A stretch of DNA of 64,000 bases from Tritrichomonas musculus (taxonomy: Eukaryota > Parabasalia > Tritrichomonadida > Tritrichomonadidae): positions 124,001 to 188,000 of the forward strand of contig JAPFFF010000056.1 in the NCBI GenBank assembly GCA_039105265.1, written 5' to 3'. Positions 36,953 through 47,284 of the stretch are shown here, piece after piece. Position numbers and translations under genes: made by a program. Position 1 is the stretch's first letter. The number at the start of each line of letters is the position of its first letter. A model generated the notes under the pieces. The model searched no databases, was not told where the DNA came from, and saw only the letters and a list, made by a program, of their open reading frames with translations.

Positions 36953-38896
36953 ATGTTATATCGAAACGAGAGAGCCCATAATCTTCGCACTGAAACAGGA
37001 AACGTTCTTCATGCATTTGAAGAGATGAGAAACATGATTAATGTCAATGACGGTACACGTTCATTTTCATTTAGAACTGTTGACTGTCATGACCAACCAG
37101 CTCCATTTCATCAAGGACAATATTCGCAAATCAGTTTAACACATCCTGACCACTTCGTAAGTGATATTGATAAAGGTTTCTTAACATTTCACGTTAAATT
37201 AGATTTATCATTGAATACAGATATGAGTAAATTAAATGAAATCAATGACCCCAACAACTTGTACAAACTGTTTGTCGGTTTCAAATCATCAAACCAGTTG
37301 TTTGACAGGTTAGAGATTCTTCATAATAATGTCAATGTCGGATACCAACAGAATGAATGCATTCGTGAAGGCTTCTTGTATTCTTCAGTTAAACCAGAAG
37401 CCGAGAAGAAACGTCGCAGATTCGTTCATTCATTGTGGGAAAACATTAGCAACTATTCACAGACACATGCAGGAGTTTATGTTAACTTGAATTCATTTAA
37501 GAACACTGGAAGAAGTGAAGTCGAATTTGATTTGAATGTTCCTTTTGATGATTTGCTCGCATTACAAGCATTTGATTTATTCCCTAACGGAATCATTGGT
37601 GATTTATCAATTCGTTTTCAAGTCAGTCCAGCTGGTCTTGTTTGGGCAGTATTAGACCCTTACACAGTTGCTGAAGCAAAAGTATTTCTTGAAGACAATG
37701 ATTCAATATCGATGGAAGAATTAAACAGACTAAAGGAAATCAAAGCACGAGGACACCTCAAACATCAATTCACACAAATTGGTAATCAAGCAGTGATTCC
37801 AGGACCTGGAGACAATCCAGACCCACCATCACCTGAACCAACACCAACGAAATATCAATTGAAGTATGAAGTTAGAGAACAATACGTATCTGCATCTGGA
37901 GGTGATTTCGATGAACTGATTGAAAATTGTTCATTAATATTTAGCTTTACTGATGATGAATTTACTGAACTTGGAATTGAAAAGACTGATGATAATAAAG
38001 CAATTTGTCAAGCCCATTATACCAAAGAACATGGTAAATTACCTCAACCATCACATGCAGGTCATGTTTACGTTAACTTTGTATCTAAAACTGAAGCCAA
38101 CAAGTTGATGAGCGCTCATTATTCAAAACAAACAGCGACATTAACTGTTAATCGAATGACAATCATGGCTTGTAAATCTAATATGCAAGGCTTTGGTGTT
38201 TGTGAAGCTACAAGACAAGGAATTGAGGACATTTTGAGACAAGGTTTAATCATTCCTTCACAAAAAGTTGATTATCATGCTTTCCCAATCGCTCCAGCAG
38301 CTAACGGAATCAAGTCAACATTGAATATCCCATTAATCAATGCAACTAATTTATCAATCATGTTTCCAAAGCATCATAATGATTTAACTGTCTTTGAAAA
38401 CCCAGTTTATCAAAACTGTTTCTTGAATATTGGTGGAAAGAACTTCCCAGACGAAAACGTTTCAACTATTGGTGCACGATTCTTTGAAAATCAATTAACG
38501 GCTGGTGATTTAGATGCAATCACTCTTTCATGCACAAAGGAATTTGAAGACTCAATGACAATGCCAAAGAATGACGCGAATGGTAAGAGATACAACAACA
38601 CAATCAGTGATGCAACATCATTTGTTTTCAACATTCAAACTGAACGAGCAAGCGCAGGATATTGTTATGATGGACTTGATGGAGGTTTCGGAAACGTTCA
38701 GATACAAGTCAATGGAATGCCTATCTATACTGGAGATGATGACACATATTTCAATGTTGTTGAACCAAACGGAACAATTGTCAGATCTCCTCCCGTTCAA
38801 CTTTGGATAACTAGAGATTCTTATTTCAAACTATCATTGGAAGGCTTGGAATATGTTGATGACGAATCTCCACAAGGAAGCCAAGCAAATGAATAA
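36953..38896 (+). CDS. Major capsid-like protein (M4)
   Basis: 647 residues, open. Nearly invariant N-terminal half with M1 and M3, then VIPGPG, a shortened Pro linker (DPPSPEPTPT), an unrelated-looking middle segment (about 300-385), then the conserved second half. Double-T-rich promoter-like DNA (TTTTATTTCCTTTTTATT) lies 10-30 nt upstream. Best capsid candidate of the element, as argued for the M1 copy. Confidence 0.8.
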   Translation: MLYRNERAHNLRTETGNVLHAFEEMRNMINVNDGTRSFSFRTVDCHDQPAPFHQGQYSQISLTHPDHFVSDIDKGFLTFHVKLDLSLNTDMSKLNEINDPNNLYKLFVGFKSSNQLFDRLEILHNNVNVGYQQNECIREGFLYSSVKPEAEKKRRRFVHSLWENISNYSQTHAGVYVNLNSFKNTGRSEVEFDLNVPFDDLLALQAFDLFPNGIIGDLSIRFQVSPAGLVWAVLDPYTVAEAKVFLEDNDSISMEELNRLKEIKARGHLKHQFTQIGNQAVIPGPGDNPDPPSPEPTPTKYQLKYEVREQYVSASGGDFDELIENCSLIFSFTDDEFTELGIEKTDDNKAICQAHYTKEHGKLPQPSHAGHVYVNFVSKTEANKLMSAHYSKQTATLTVNRMTIMACKSNMQGFGVCEATRQGIEDILRQGLIIPSQKVDYHAFPIAPAANGIKSTLNIPLINATNLSIMFPKHHNDLTVFENPVYQNCFLNIGGKNFPDENVSTIGARFFENQLTAGDLDAITLSCTKEFEDSMTMPKNDANGKRYNNTISDATSFVFNIQTERASAGYCYDGLDGGFGNVQIQVNGMPIYTGDDDTYFNVVEPNGTIVRSPPVQLWITRDSYFKLSLEGLEYVDDESPQGSQANE

Positions 38897-38956
38897 AAAT
38901 AATGATTTAATTTAATGATTAAGTTTTTAAATTGATTTTTTATTTTTGTTTCATAA

Positions 38957-39565
38957 ATGACCGAACAAGCAGCTGAGTTTGTACAATTAAAAGACTTTGA
39001 TGATTATGAAATATTATCTGTTTATCCTTTCACAATCAGACGAAAAGACAATCATCATGAAGTTAGTGAATCATATGTAAATGGATATTTAAGAGTTCCA
39101 TTAAATCGAAAATCTTATAAGAAACATATTCTAATTGGTAAACAATTCATTCCAAATGATGACCCAGAACACAAAACACAAATCGACCATATAAATCATC
39201 AAAGAGATGATAATCATTTATCAAATCTTCGTTGGGTTTCTCAAGCTGAGAATCTAAGCAATAAATCATCGTTTAAGAAAGCTCAATATGAATTCGTTGA
39301 TGATATACCTGATGATGCATTAATGATTGATTTTTATGAAACACGAACTGAGCGACATGAATTTGAAGAACATAAATATTATTATTATCATGATGAATCA
39401 AATGAAGATATCTTTTATTCTAAACTTACAGATAATTTATACAAGATATTACACATTAATATAGCAAAATCAGGAGCTAAAAATATTTGTGCACGAACAA
39501 CTAACAATAAATATATAACAATATCTATAAATCGATTCAAGTTTCAACATAATTTGATTGAATAA
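38957..39565 (+). CDS. HNH endonuclease-type protein with C-terminal domain (M4)
   Basis: 202 residues. NUMOD-like start (FDDYEILSVYPFTIRRKDN), HNH core IDHINHQRDDNHLSNLRW, C-terminal domain YEFVDDIPDDALMIDFY, FEEHKYYYYHDE, INRFKFQH. Homologue of the M3 gene but in a different place, between capsid and integrase. It is therefore a mobile accessory gene or was moved with its neighbourhood. TTTTTTATTTTTG stands upstream. Confidence 0.8.
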   Translation: MTEQAAEFVQLKDFDDYEILSVYPFTIRRKDNHHEVSESYVNGYLRVPLNRKSYKKHILIGKQFIPNDDPEHKTQIDHINHQRDDNHLSNLRWVSQAENLSNKSSFKKAQYEFVDDIPDDALMIDFYETRTERHEFEEHKYYYYHDESNEDIFYSKLTDNLYKILHINIAKSGAKNICARTTNNKYITISINRFKFQHNLIE

Positions 39566-39580
39566 ATGATTAAATAATCA

Positions 39581-39609
39581 TTTTGCTTTGCAAAAGGGAA
39601 CAGAGTTCC
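39581..39609. repeat. Double-hairpin unit, copy 1 (M4)
   Basis: TTTTGC-TTT-GCAAAA (39581-39595) then GGAAC-AGA-GTTCC (39597-39609), between the HNH and integrase genes. Same unit as 48532-48560 and, in the other orientation, 55422-55450. Confidence 0.8.
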
Positions 39610-39643
39610 TTCATTAAATAATATCTTTATTTTTGCGATTCAA

Positions 39644-40729
39644 ATGGAAGACTACAAAGAATCAATCAACTATCCTTTCAAATCTAAATACAAGTACATC
39701 AAAGACACGGGCATTAAAACTGAGCCATATATTCCAGATCACCAATTGAAAACAGTAAAGAAACTATCAAAACCTGACTTTTCATTTGAGCCTCATTGTT
39801 GGGAAATGGATATAATGTTTGCATTAAACAAAGCTTATCTTGTTCTTATCAATGTAAACACCAAATACTTAATTGTTGAACCAATTGATTACAAATCTGT
39901 GTTTTATGTAATCAAAGTAATTGATAAACTAGTCAATAAAAGGAATATCAGAATTGAAACAATTAAATGTGATGGTGAAAAGGCTTTTATATCAAATACA
40001 TTCAAAGACTATTGCAACGGTGAAGAGCTATATCAAACAAACAAACCGTCAATTAAATTCAAAGCACCAAACAAAATAAAGTTAATCATTGATGATTCAC
40101 CTTTCACGAATGCACATAAATGTGTTGATGCCGTAATCAGAACATTACGAAATGCTTTCGGTCAATCACAACAACGAATGACAAACAATATATTGATGCA
40201 ACAAATGGTTGAATGGTACAATAACACACCTCATTCATCTCTTCGATTATTGAATCCTTTATACACATCATTTGACGAAGAAACCGATGAATACCTTGAC
40301 AAACGACAATCAAAATACATTTATCTAACACCTCAACAGATGCAAGACGACCGCGACCTTGAATGGCAATATATAAGAGCGAAATCAATGCAATTGAAAG
40401 AGATTCAACAAAAACAAAGATTTAAAGGTCTTCTGTCATACAAACCCAAAAATATAATACTCATTCACACCGATTACGGAAAAACAGAAAAGAAACATGA
40501 AAAGCGACGAAGAGTGTTCAATGAACTTGCTGAATTCATTTGTTATGAATCAGGAAACGTTAAATGTAAACTATTAAATCCTTTGCGTCAAACTAACAAA
40601 ACACTGAAGAACAAAACAATAATAACAGTTCCAATCATGTACACAAAATATGTTTGTTCATCAATAGATGCTTTGAATGATGATTATAAAGTATTCTTTT
40701 TGACTTATAAAACGCAAAATGAAAGCTAA
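39644..40729 (+). CDS. Maverick integrase (M4)
   Basis: 361 residues, open. WEMDIMF (first acid), IKCDGE (second), HKCVDAVIRTLRNAFG (third, Asp), WYNNTPHSSLR, then a basic C-terminal domain (KPKNIILIHTDYGKTEKKHE). Overlaps the next gene by 11 bp. TTTATTTTTGCG lies 10-20 nt upstream. Confidence 0.9.
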   Translation: MEDYKESINYPFKSKYKYIKDTGIKTEPYIPDHQLKTVKKLSKPDFSFEPHCWEMDIMFALNKAYLVLINVNTKYLIVEPIDYKSVFYVIKVIDKLVNKRNIRIETIKCDGEKAFISNTFKDYCNGEELYQTNKPSIKFKAPNKIKLIIDDSPFTNAHKCVDAVIRTLRNAFGQSQQRMTNNILMQQMVEWYNNTPHSSLRLLNPLYTSFDEETDEYLDKRQSKYIYLTPQQMQDDRDLEWQYIRAKSMQLKEIQQKQRFKGLLSYKPKNIILIHTDYGKTEKKHEKRRRVFNELAEFICYESGNVKCKLLNPLRQTNKTLKNKTIITVPIMYTKYVCSSIDALNDDYKVFFLTYKTQNES

Positions 40730-41069
40730 ACAACCAATCACAAAACGATACTATCACACACAATCAAAAGATTTTATTCTTCCTGATGATTTCGTTTATA
40801 GTCGCAACAAGAAGTACATTGTTGTTCAGTATTGTGGGGCTGTTGTCAATCAACATATTGTCGGTGATTTGATGGTTCATTCAGATATAGTTGAATTCAT
40901 GCCTTTCTGCGACCATTTCATTATGCTTGCTAACAGAAGACAAACCAAATACCGTAAATATGAGTGTCTGAACAATACAAAAAAAGAGTATCATTTATGG
41001 TTCACAGACATGAAAGGAAACGTTATTGAACCTGAATCATTTATATTCAGTTGCTTATTAATTTATTGA
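40719..41069 (+). CDS. Conserved 116-residue beta-rich protein (M4)
   Basis: Homologue of 24648-24977: FVYSRNKKYIVVQYCGAVV, VGDLMVHSDIV, FIMLANRRQTKYRKY, LWFTDMKGNVIEPESF, FSCLLIY. Tight conservation and a constant place after integrase argue for an essential, possibly virion, role (inference). Confidence 0.7.
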   Translation: MKAKQPITKRYYHTQSKDFILPDDFVYSRNKKYIVVQYCGAVVNQHIVGDLMVHSDIVEFMPFCDHFIMLANRRQTKYRKYECLNNTKKEYHLWFTDMKGNVIEPESFIFSCLLIY

Positions 41070-41076
41070 ATTCAAA

Positions 41077-41607
41077 ATGAATAACAATCATTCACCTCCA
41101 GTGTTTGAAGCTTTTTTTGGACCTTCATCATATAAACCACCTGAATACTATCCAAACACACCAAAATTCGTTAACATCACTGAAGGACCACCACCAACAT
41201 GTGATTATTATATTCCTCGCAAATTCAGAAACATAAGAAGCCCGCCACCAACATTTAAACAACATCCTGCACTCGAAAGAAGAGTTCGAATAAGAGAGAA
41301 GTTATTTGAGCAATTACAAGATGACCCAATATATGAAGTGTATGCCAAAGAAAAACAAAGACAAGTTGAATCAATAAAAGCTAAACAACGAATCAACAGA
41401 ATCAAATCATCATTCATTCAACAACCAAACCCTCCTTCACCGTCAATGATTTGGAATGATTCGAGGTATTGGAATCAATTGAGAAACACCGATGAATCAC
41501 TTGATAAAACTGAAATCACTCCGTTTGATGCTGATTTGAGTCCAACACGTAGACTCAACACATCCAAACATCGAAGACCAAAACGCAAAATGAGTGAACA
41601 AAAATAA
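41077..41607 (+). CDS. Pro-rich basic protein (M4)
   Basis: 176 residues, Pro-rich N-terminus (NNHSPPVFEAFFGPSSYKPP), a charged helix in the middle (KEKQRQVESIKAKQRIN), basic end. Occupies the place of the 459-residue M3 gene but is far shorter; relationship uncertain. Convergent with the large protein gene. Confidence 0.55.
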   Translation: MNNNHSPPVFEAFFGPSSYKPPEYYPNTPKFVNITEGPPPTCDYYIPRKFRNIRSPPPTFKQHPALERRVRIREKLFEQLQDDPIYEVYAKEKQRQVESIKAKQRINRIKSSFIQQPNPPSPSMIWNDSRYWNQLRNTDESLDKTEITPFDADLSPTRRLNTSKHRRPKRKMSEQK

Positions 41608-41660
41608 AAGCAATCAACATGATTCAATGAATATCATTTCATTTATTTTTATTCTCTGAT

Positions 41661-44219
41661 TCATGCTTCTTCTTGAAATATATCAATATCGTATCTGTTT
41701 ACATTACTTAATTGGTCTTTCTTCTGTGCATTTAGTTTTTCCTTATATTCGAGATATCCACATTGCTGACCATAGATTTTATCAATCAAGTTATTGATTA
41801 TTCGATTATATTCTTCTTTATTTTCTCTTATCTCTTCTGTAGGTATTTCAGCAGCTAATTGAGTCTTTTCAGCCAGTTTTTGGGGTCTCTGCTTGTCATT
41901 CATACTGACATTTACTAAGTATGATAGTATCAATGATTCCATTGATTGAATGAAAGCGATTGGCATTCCTTCCCAAGCACTTCTATTAGGATTGAATTCA
42001 CCGCTTTCAAAGTTAATGACCTTTGACAAATTATTGATGAATGTTGTCATTCGCTTACCAATCATTTGATTGTACTTTGATTTGTTGATTTTCTTCCATG
42101 CCAACCATTGAATGTAATTCATTGGCTGACCACCTTTTTCAATCTCTTTCTTGACATTGTTATCAAAGTATATACAAAACAGTACATTTGATACTGAAAG
42201 GTACGAAATGATTCTTGTTAATGGTTTGAATTGTGGGAATAATTGCCAGAAGACTTTCCAAACCTTTGCGAAATAGCTTGACCAATATGATGAAGGGCTT
42301 AATCGTTTGCTGACTTTTGGCTTACCCAAACCGAGTTCATTGTGATAGAATTCTGTATATTTCTGGATGGTTTCATTTGGATTAATAATATATTCACCTT
42401 TCTCCCAATCTACGGAATCCTTTGATTTATTGAATTGTTCATTGAGCCAAACATTGAACGGTTTAGCTTTCCTTTCTTCTGCTGATTTGACAACAGTCTT
42501 CCATACTTTCTTATAAGGAGAAGCAAATACAAGTTTATAACCGTTTATGATTTGTGGCACGCCTTTCTTATCAACTAATACAATATCATCAATCTTGTCT
42601 CCGTTCAGGTCTGTTATTGCTTCACCATTTGGGTCCATAGCGTTTGTAGGAAGTAAACGATATTTTGGCTTTCCGTCTTGGTCAAGATGTGTATGACAGT
42701 ATATTGTTGCTTGGTCTCTGGTTGAGGCAGCAGGAATGTATTTGATTCTGTAATTACCATTAATGATTAAATCAAGGAAGTTTTGTTTATAGTATGTTGA
42801 ACTCTTGGCGGGTGATTGAATGTTAAGGTTTGTGAAATCTCTATCAATGTTTTCAAGAACGGTTGGTGCATCTCTGTCCTCACGCTTACCTCTTACTGTT
42901 GCTGCTTTAGCATTTTTAATTAAAGCATTGATTTCATCATCGGTTATTTTTTGTGCAAATGGATTTCCAGGTTTAAATATTTTTTGATTAAATTCAACTT
43001 TATCACCATCAATGAACTTGCCATGCTTCTTTGGTTTATTTGCTTGTTGAGCGTAATCAGTGAATGTTTGATTGAGGTCATCACCATCTTCTCTATCGAA
43101 AACAAATGACTGCGAAAAATCGTCTGCGTCTGTCATGACTCTTTTAGATGCTGAAAAATTATTAACAACATCATTTGGTTTCACAAATGGGATTGGTTTC
43201 ATTGATGGTGGTTTGATTGGTTGTATGACATCAGAGCCTTTGATAGGTTTTTTATTAATGATTGTGTCAAACACTCTGAAGAATGATGATAAGCCTGTAA
43301 TTGATTTTTGTTCATTGGTTATATCAATGTTTCTCTTCATCTTGTCTCTGATAATTTCAAGTGTTTGATGTAATGCATCAACGTTTTCCTTTGCTTGTTC
43401 ATCAAGTTTGTTTTGTGGTTTCTTTGCTGCTTCATAACATCTTGGTAGTACATTGAGCCATGGTTGATTATAGCCTAATTGCTTGAGCAATTCAATGTCA
43501 TCATCTACCAAATCATAAGGAGATAACAACAAGGCTGATAGGTTATCTTCCTCCTCTTCTTCTAATTCTGGGAAGTTAAATGATATTGATGGTAGTGAAT
43601 CATCTTGCTCCAAAAAACTTGTATTCAGTAATTCATCAGAATCACTCGGAGTTATGCGTTTTCTTCTTGGTGTTCTTCGTTTACTGCTGTCAGGTGTTGG
43701 TTCATGTATACTTGTTCTCTTTCTTCTTCCTTTGGTGGCTTGTGGTGTTTGACTCTTTCGTGGTGGTTTGATGGGTGATGAACGAAAACCATCAGAGCTA
43801 TAATTTAAATCATCGTTGACAACAATATTGAAGTAATTGATAATTGTATCAAGACTTTTTTTATCTGTTGTGTACTCTTTTAAACTAAGGAATTGATTAC
43901 CTTTACTTTTAATTCCTGCATTGATTTTGTTCATCAATGAAACAAATCGTCGAAACTTAACTTTCATTTCACGAATCTTTCCGACACTTCTTCCTGTATA
44001 CTCATTGTTTTGTATTTGATACAACAAATTAATTAAATCATTGGGGTGTTCTAGTTTGTATGTACTGAGAAACGTTTTCTTAAAATAATCTATCGGGTCC
44101 TCTAGTTCATCGTCATCATCAGGTTTAGATACCTCACTGTCAAATATAGTTTCATCATCAATATTACTTAAATCTAATTCAAAGCTATCAGATGAATTAT
44201 TTTTGTCTTGTTTTGACAT
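41661..44219 (-). CDS. Large conserved structural-type protein (M4)
   Basis: 852 residues, open. Acidic, Ser-rich, disordered N-terminal half with basic Pro patches (RKSQTPQATKGRRKR). The conserved C-terminal half includes YYKQNFLDLIINGNYRIKYI, ITDLNGDKIDDIVLVDKKG, SPYKKVWKT and LSPSSYWSSYFAKVWKVFW. The DxNGDxxDD loop is kept in M3. Divergent from the fibre-like gene, 22 bp apart. Probably a virion component. Confidence 0.75.
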   Translation of the reverse strand: MSKQDKNNSSDSFELDLSNIDDETIFDSEVSKPDDDDELEDPIDYFKKTFLSTYKLEHPNDLINLLYQIQNNEYTGRSVGKIREMKVKFRRFVSLMNKINAGIKSKGNQFLSLKEYTTDKKSLDTIINYFNIVVNDDLNYSSDGFRSSPIKPPRKSQTPQATKGRRKRTSIHEPTPDSSKRRTPRRKRITPSDSDELLNTSFLEQDDSLPSISFNFPELEEEEEDNLSALLLSPYDLVDDDIELLKQLGYNQPWLNVLPRCYEAAKKPQNKLDEQAKENVDALHQTLEIIRDKMKRNIDITNEQKSITGLSSFFRVFDTIINKKPIKGSDVIQPIKPPSMKPIPFVKPNDVVNNFSASKRVMTDADDFSQSFVFDREDGDDLNQTFTDYAQQANKPKKHGKFIDGDKVEFNQKIFKPGNPFAQKITDDEINALIKNAKAATVRGKREDRDAPTVLENIDRDFTNLNIQSPAKSSTYYKQNFLDLIINGNYRIKYIPAASTRDQATIYCHTHLDQDGKPKYRLLPTNAMDPNGEAITDLNGDKIDDIVLVDKKGVPQIINGYKLVFASPYKKVWKTVVKSAEERKAKPFNVWLNEQFNKSKDSVDWEKGEYIINPNETIQKYTEFYHNELGLGKPKVSKRLSPSSYWSSYFAKVWKVFWQLFPQFKPLTRIISYLSVSNVLFCIYFDNNVKKEIEKGGQPMNYIQWLAWKKINKSKYNQMIGKRMTTFINNLSKVINFESGEFNPNRSAWEGMPIAFIQSMESLILSYLVNVSMNDKQRPQKLAEKTQLAAEIPTEEIRENKEEYNRIINNLIDKIYGQQCGYLEYKEKLNAQKKDQLSNVNRYDIDIFQEEA

Positions 44220-44241
44220 TGTTTAGTTTCTAATAAATTGA

Positions 44242-47085
44242 ATGTTTACGATTGAGCAGAGCGGGCACATAACAAAAACAAATACCATTGACGGATTGAT
44301 TAACGAATACATTAAAAGATATGTCGATAATTATGTTATCAAAGGTGATTCATCGAACGGAAACGTAGGAGGTTCAAACGGTCATGGAATCACAGAGGAA
44401 CAATTGAATGAAGCTGTTAACGGATTGCGTGATTATGTTATCAACAATTACGCTTTATCAACTGATATACCTGATGACTTGATTAATGAAGAATCGTTGA
44501 CGACAAAAATAAATGAATCATTAAAAGGATATGCATTGAAGAGTGATATACCTGAACCAATTGATTTGACACCGTATTATACTAGTGCACAAGCTGATGA
44601 GAAGTTTGTTGATGAGGATGAATTGGCTTATGAATTAGATAAGTATGAAACGAAAACAGTCGCTGAAGGTAAATATGCATTGAAAACAGATATACCAGAG
44701 ATACTCAAAAATAATGAGTTGCAATTGAACCCAAAGGAACAATTGCCAGAAGAAGTTTTCCAGAAATTGATGGCTGATGATGTTAAACCATTATCAGCCC
44801 AAGTATCAATGTGTTTAACAAATATGGTAGCTAATGAAGCTCTTCAGGCGGCTTTGGATGTTTGTGCCGAACGATATGTTCCAAAAGAAGACCTCCCAGA
44901 GATTATTGAGGGTCAAACAACAATTCAATTCGAAATCGTCAATAATACAATTCCTGATTTGGATTACAACACATATCATGAACTGATTGAGCAATACGGG
45001 TTGGATATTGTTTCATCAAACAGTTTTTATACGGGTCATTATGTTCATGTAGACTATTCGTACAATGACGATGATGATAATCTACCCTCTCAGATACTGT
45101 ATATCGACGGAAGTAGTTCTGGTCTATGGATACTGTATCACAGCCATGAATTAATCAATCCAGGAACTGGCGATACACCAGAAGTTTTATCGTGTTCAAT
45201 TACCAAAACTATCGAACCAACAGACAGAAACGCTTATTCAGCTAGATATGTGTCGAATACTTATGCATTGAAGACGGATATACCAGAACCAGTTGACTTG
45301 ACACCGTATTATACTAGTGCACAAGCTGATGAGAAGTTTGTTGATGAAGATGAATTAGCTTATGAATTAGATAAATATGCATTGAAAACAGATATACCAA
45401 CAATTCCAACTGATTTGGTTAATGAATCTGCATTGAATACTGCGTTGTACGGAACTGAATTGAATATTGAATATCCAGCAAAATTATCTGAGGGTGTATA
45501 TATTACCCCTAAGCTACCAAATGCTGGAGTTCATTTGGTATTTGATGTTAATTGGGGAGATAATCAAGATGATGATATAATGCATATTGATGTAATATTT
45601 AAACCAAATGGCTCTACTAACACTTTTGATTGCTTGGACAGATATGATAGCAATGGCAAACGCATTGATAGAATAATATGGCGTCATGATGATGGACAAA
45701 TTGTATATGTATCGTATATTGCAGCACATAGAAATAATAATCCTATAGCATATAATTTCATTAGAGCACAAATCGAATCACCATTTATCAAAGACTCGAA
45801 TGTTGTTGATGAAAGTCCAGAACGATTCACAATTCAATGTGCGCAGAATGATAGTGGTTGTGTAATCCCAGATGAATATATACGAAGGGTATTAACAACC
45901 AAAAATATTATTGTAAAGTTCAAACGAAATGCTGATGATGCGACATATGAAGAAGCCGAATATACGTATTCTGGACGAAATGGTGCAAATCTCATATACA
46001 AATCAACCGGGGATGATGCGACAGCTCTCAGCCCCTCCGGGGATGAATCAATAGATATTCGTGTAGGTACACGTGTCGTCTCATTGAGAGCTGCTGATGA
46101 TACACTAACCAATATATATGATGTGTCTATCACATTAATCAGCAACCAACCTGTGAGCGATGATATGATTACTTCGGTGAAATATGTGAATGATAACTTT
46201 GCACTGAAGTCAAACGTCATAACAGAAGAACAACTAATAAAAAAATGTGCTATTGATTGCGGACCGATTACAGAGGGCGGTGAAATATCAATTCATTATC
46301 TAAAACTTGAAGATAAGGTGATTAAACTGGAATATATAGTAGGTGATTATGCGCTATGTTTGGAAATAAGAATATTATTCTATGATACAACTGGAAATCC
46401 TCACAACATTGTTCTTGTATTACATCAAAGAACTGTGTATTTCGATAATTTCAAATTCCCATTCTATTATGAAGACACTGTTGATATAGCATCAGGTAGA
46501 CCCCTGACATATAATTTCCCGATAGGTGGATATTCTTGGACAACTACTCAGGAATTATTAGATGCTAAACAAATATATTCAAGATGCATCATGTCCCGAG
46601 GTTATTTAGCAAAATATAAGGCTGCTATTTACGGTGCACAATCAAACACAACAATCACTCATTACTCACCGATTGAATCATCAATGAACTCTGTTAGTGA
46701 TTTCGTTGTTGGTTCTCCTGTGTATATGACAGGAAAGGTTTACAAACATGTTGGTGATGAATGGAAACCATCAACAGCAGATGATACAACTGATTGTATT
46801 TGTAGTGTCAAAACATCAGGAACATGGAAGGAGTATGTCGGTATATGTGTGAGAATCGATGACAAAAATAAATGTATCACATTCGCAAGTCATGGCGATT
46901 ACATTTGCAAAGTTAATGATTCATCATGTTATTCAATCGGGGATGAGGTGTTTATCGATAATGAAGACAATAAGCTGAAAGTTCTTTCAGGAGAGACAGC
47001 AATAACATCAAAAATAAAACGCATGACTGTTGGAATCATTACAAGTATCATTGATGAAAGAACATTAGCTGTATTCAAAGAGTAA
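44242..47085 (+). CDS. Fibre-like modular protein (M4)
   Basis: 947 residues, open. Starts MFTIEQSGHITKTNTIDGLI. The N-terminal 400 residues repeat short modules (ALKTDIPEP, DLTPYYTSAQADEKF, VDEDELAYELDKY) like the shaft repeats of phage and viral fibres. Central beta-rich parts follow, then a terminal domain (ITHYSPIESSMNSVSDFVVG, GDYICKVNDSSCYSIGDEVF, MTVGIITSIID) shared with M2 and M3. Probably a particle surface protein (inference). It contains one hairpin unit at 46024-46045. Confidence 0.7.
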   Translation: MFTIEQSGHITKTNTIDGLINEYIKRYVDNYVIKGDSSNGNVGGSNGHGITEEQLNEAVNGLRDYVINNYALSTDIPDDLINEESLTTKINESLKGYALKSDIPEPIDLTPYYTSAQADEKFVDEDELAYELDKYETKTVAEGKYALKTDIPEILKNNELQLNPKEQLPEEVFQKLMADDVKPLSAQVSMCLTNMVANEALQAALDVCAERYVPKEDLPEIIEGQTTIQFEIVNNTIPDLDYNTYHELIEQYGLDIVSSNSFYTGHYVHVDYSYNDDDDNLPSQILYIDGSSSGLWILYHSHELINPGTGDTPEVLSCSITKTIEPTDRNAYSARYVSNTYALKTDIPEPVDLTPYYTSAQADEKFVDEDELAYELDKYALKTDIPTIPTDLVNESALNTALYGTELNIEYPAKLSEGVYITPKLPNAGVHLVFDVNWGDNQDDDIMHIDVIFKPNGSTNTFDCLDRYDSNGKRIDRIIWRHDDGQIVYVSYIAAHRNNNPIAYNFIRAQIESPFIKDSNVVDESPERFTIQCAQNDSGCVIPDEYIRRVLTTKNIIVKFKRNADDATYEEAEYTYSGRNGANLIYKSTGDDATALSPSGDESIDIRVGTRVVSLRAADDTLTNIYDVSITLISNQPVSDDMITSVKYVNDNFALKSNVITEEQLIKKCAIDCGPITEGGEISIHYLKLEDKVIKLEYIVGDYALCLEIRILFYDTTGNPHNIVLVLHQRTVYFDNFKFPFYYEDTVDIASGRPLTYNFPIGGYSWTTTQELLDAKQIYSRCIMSRGYLAKYKAAIYGAQSNTTITHYSPIESSMNSVSDFVVGSPVYMTGKVYKHVGDEWKPSTADDTTDCICSVKTSGTWKEYVGICVRIDDKNKCITFASHGDYICKVNDSSCYSIGDEVFIDNEDNKLKVLSGETAITSKIKRMTVGIITSIIDERTLAVFKE
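46024..46045. repeat. Hairpin unit GCTCT-N-AGCCCC...GGGG (M4)
   Basis: CCCC-TCC-GGGG (46032-46042) inside a 22-nt block matching 721-742 of M1 at 19 of 22 positions by my count. In frame in the fibre-like gene. Confidence 0.65.
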
Positions 47086-47284
47086 ATCAATTGATTGATT
47101 TTCATTTTATTTTTGTTCATTTATTTATTAATTCATGGTTTCAATACATATCTGGTCAAAGAAGAATTTTTCATTCAAAAAGTTCTCGAAAAATTTTTCG
47201 CTAATATTGCTATAAATGTGTAAACCAATATAGTATATAACCATTTAAATATAAATCTGTAAATGAAAACTATTATTATACGGC

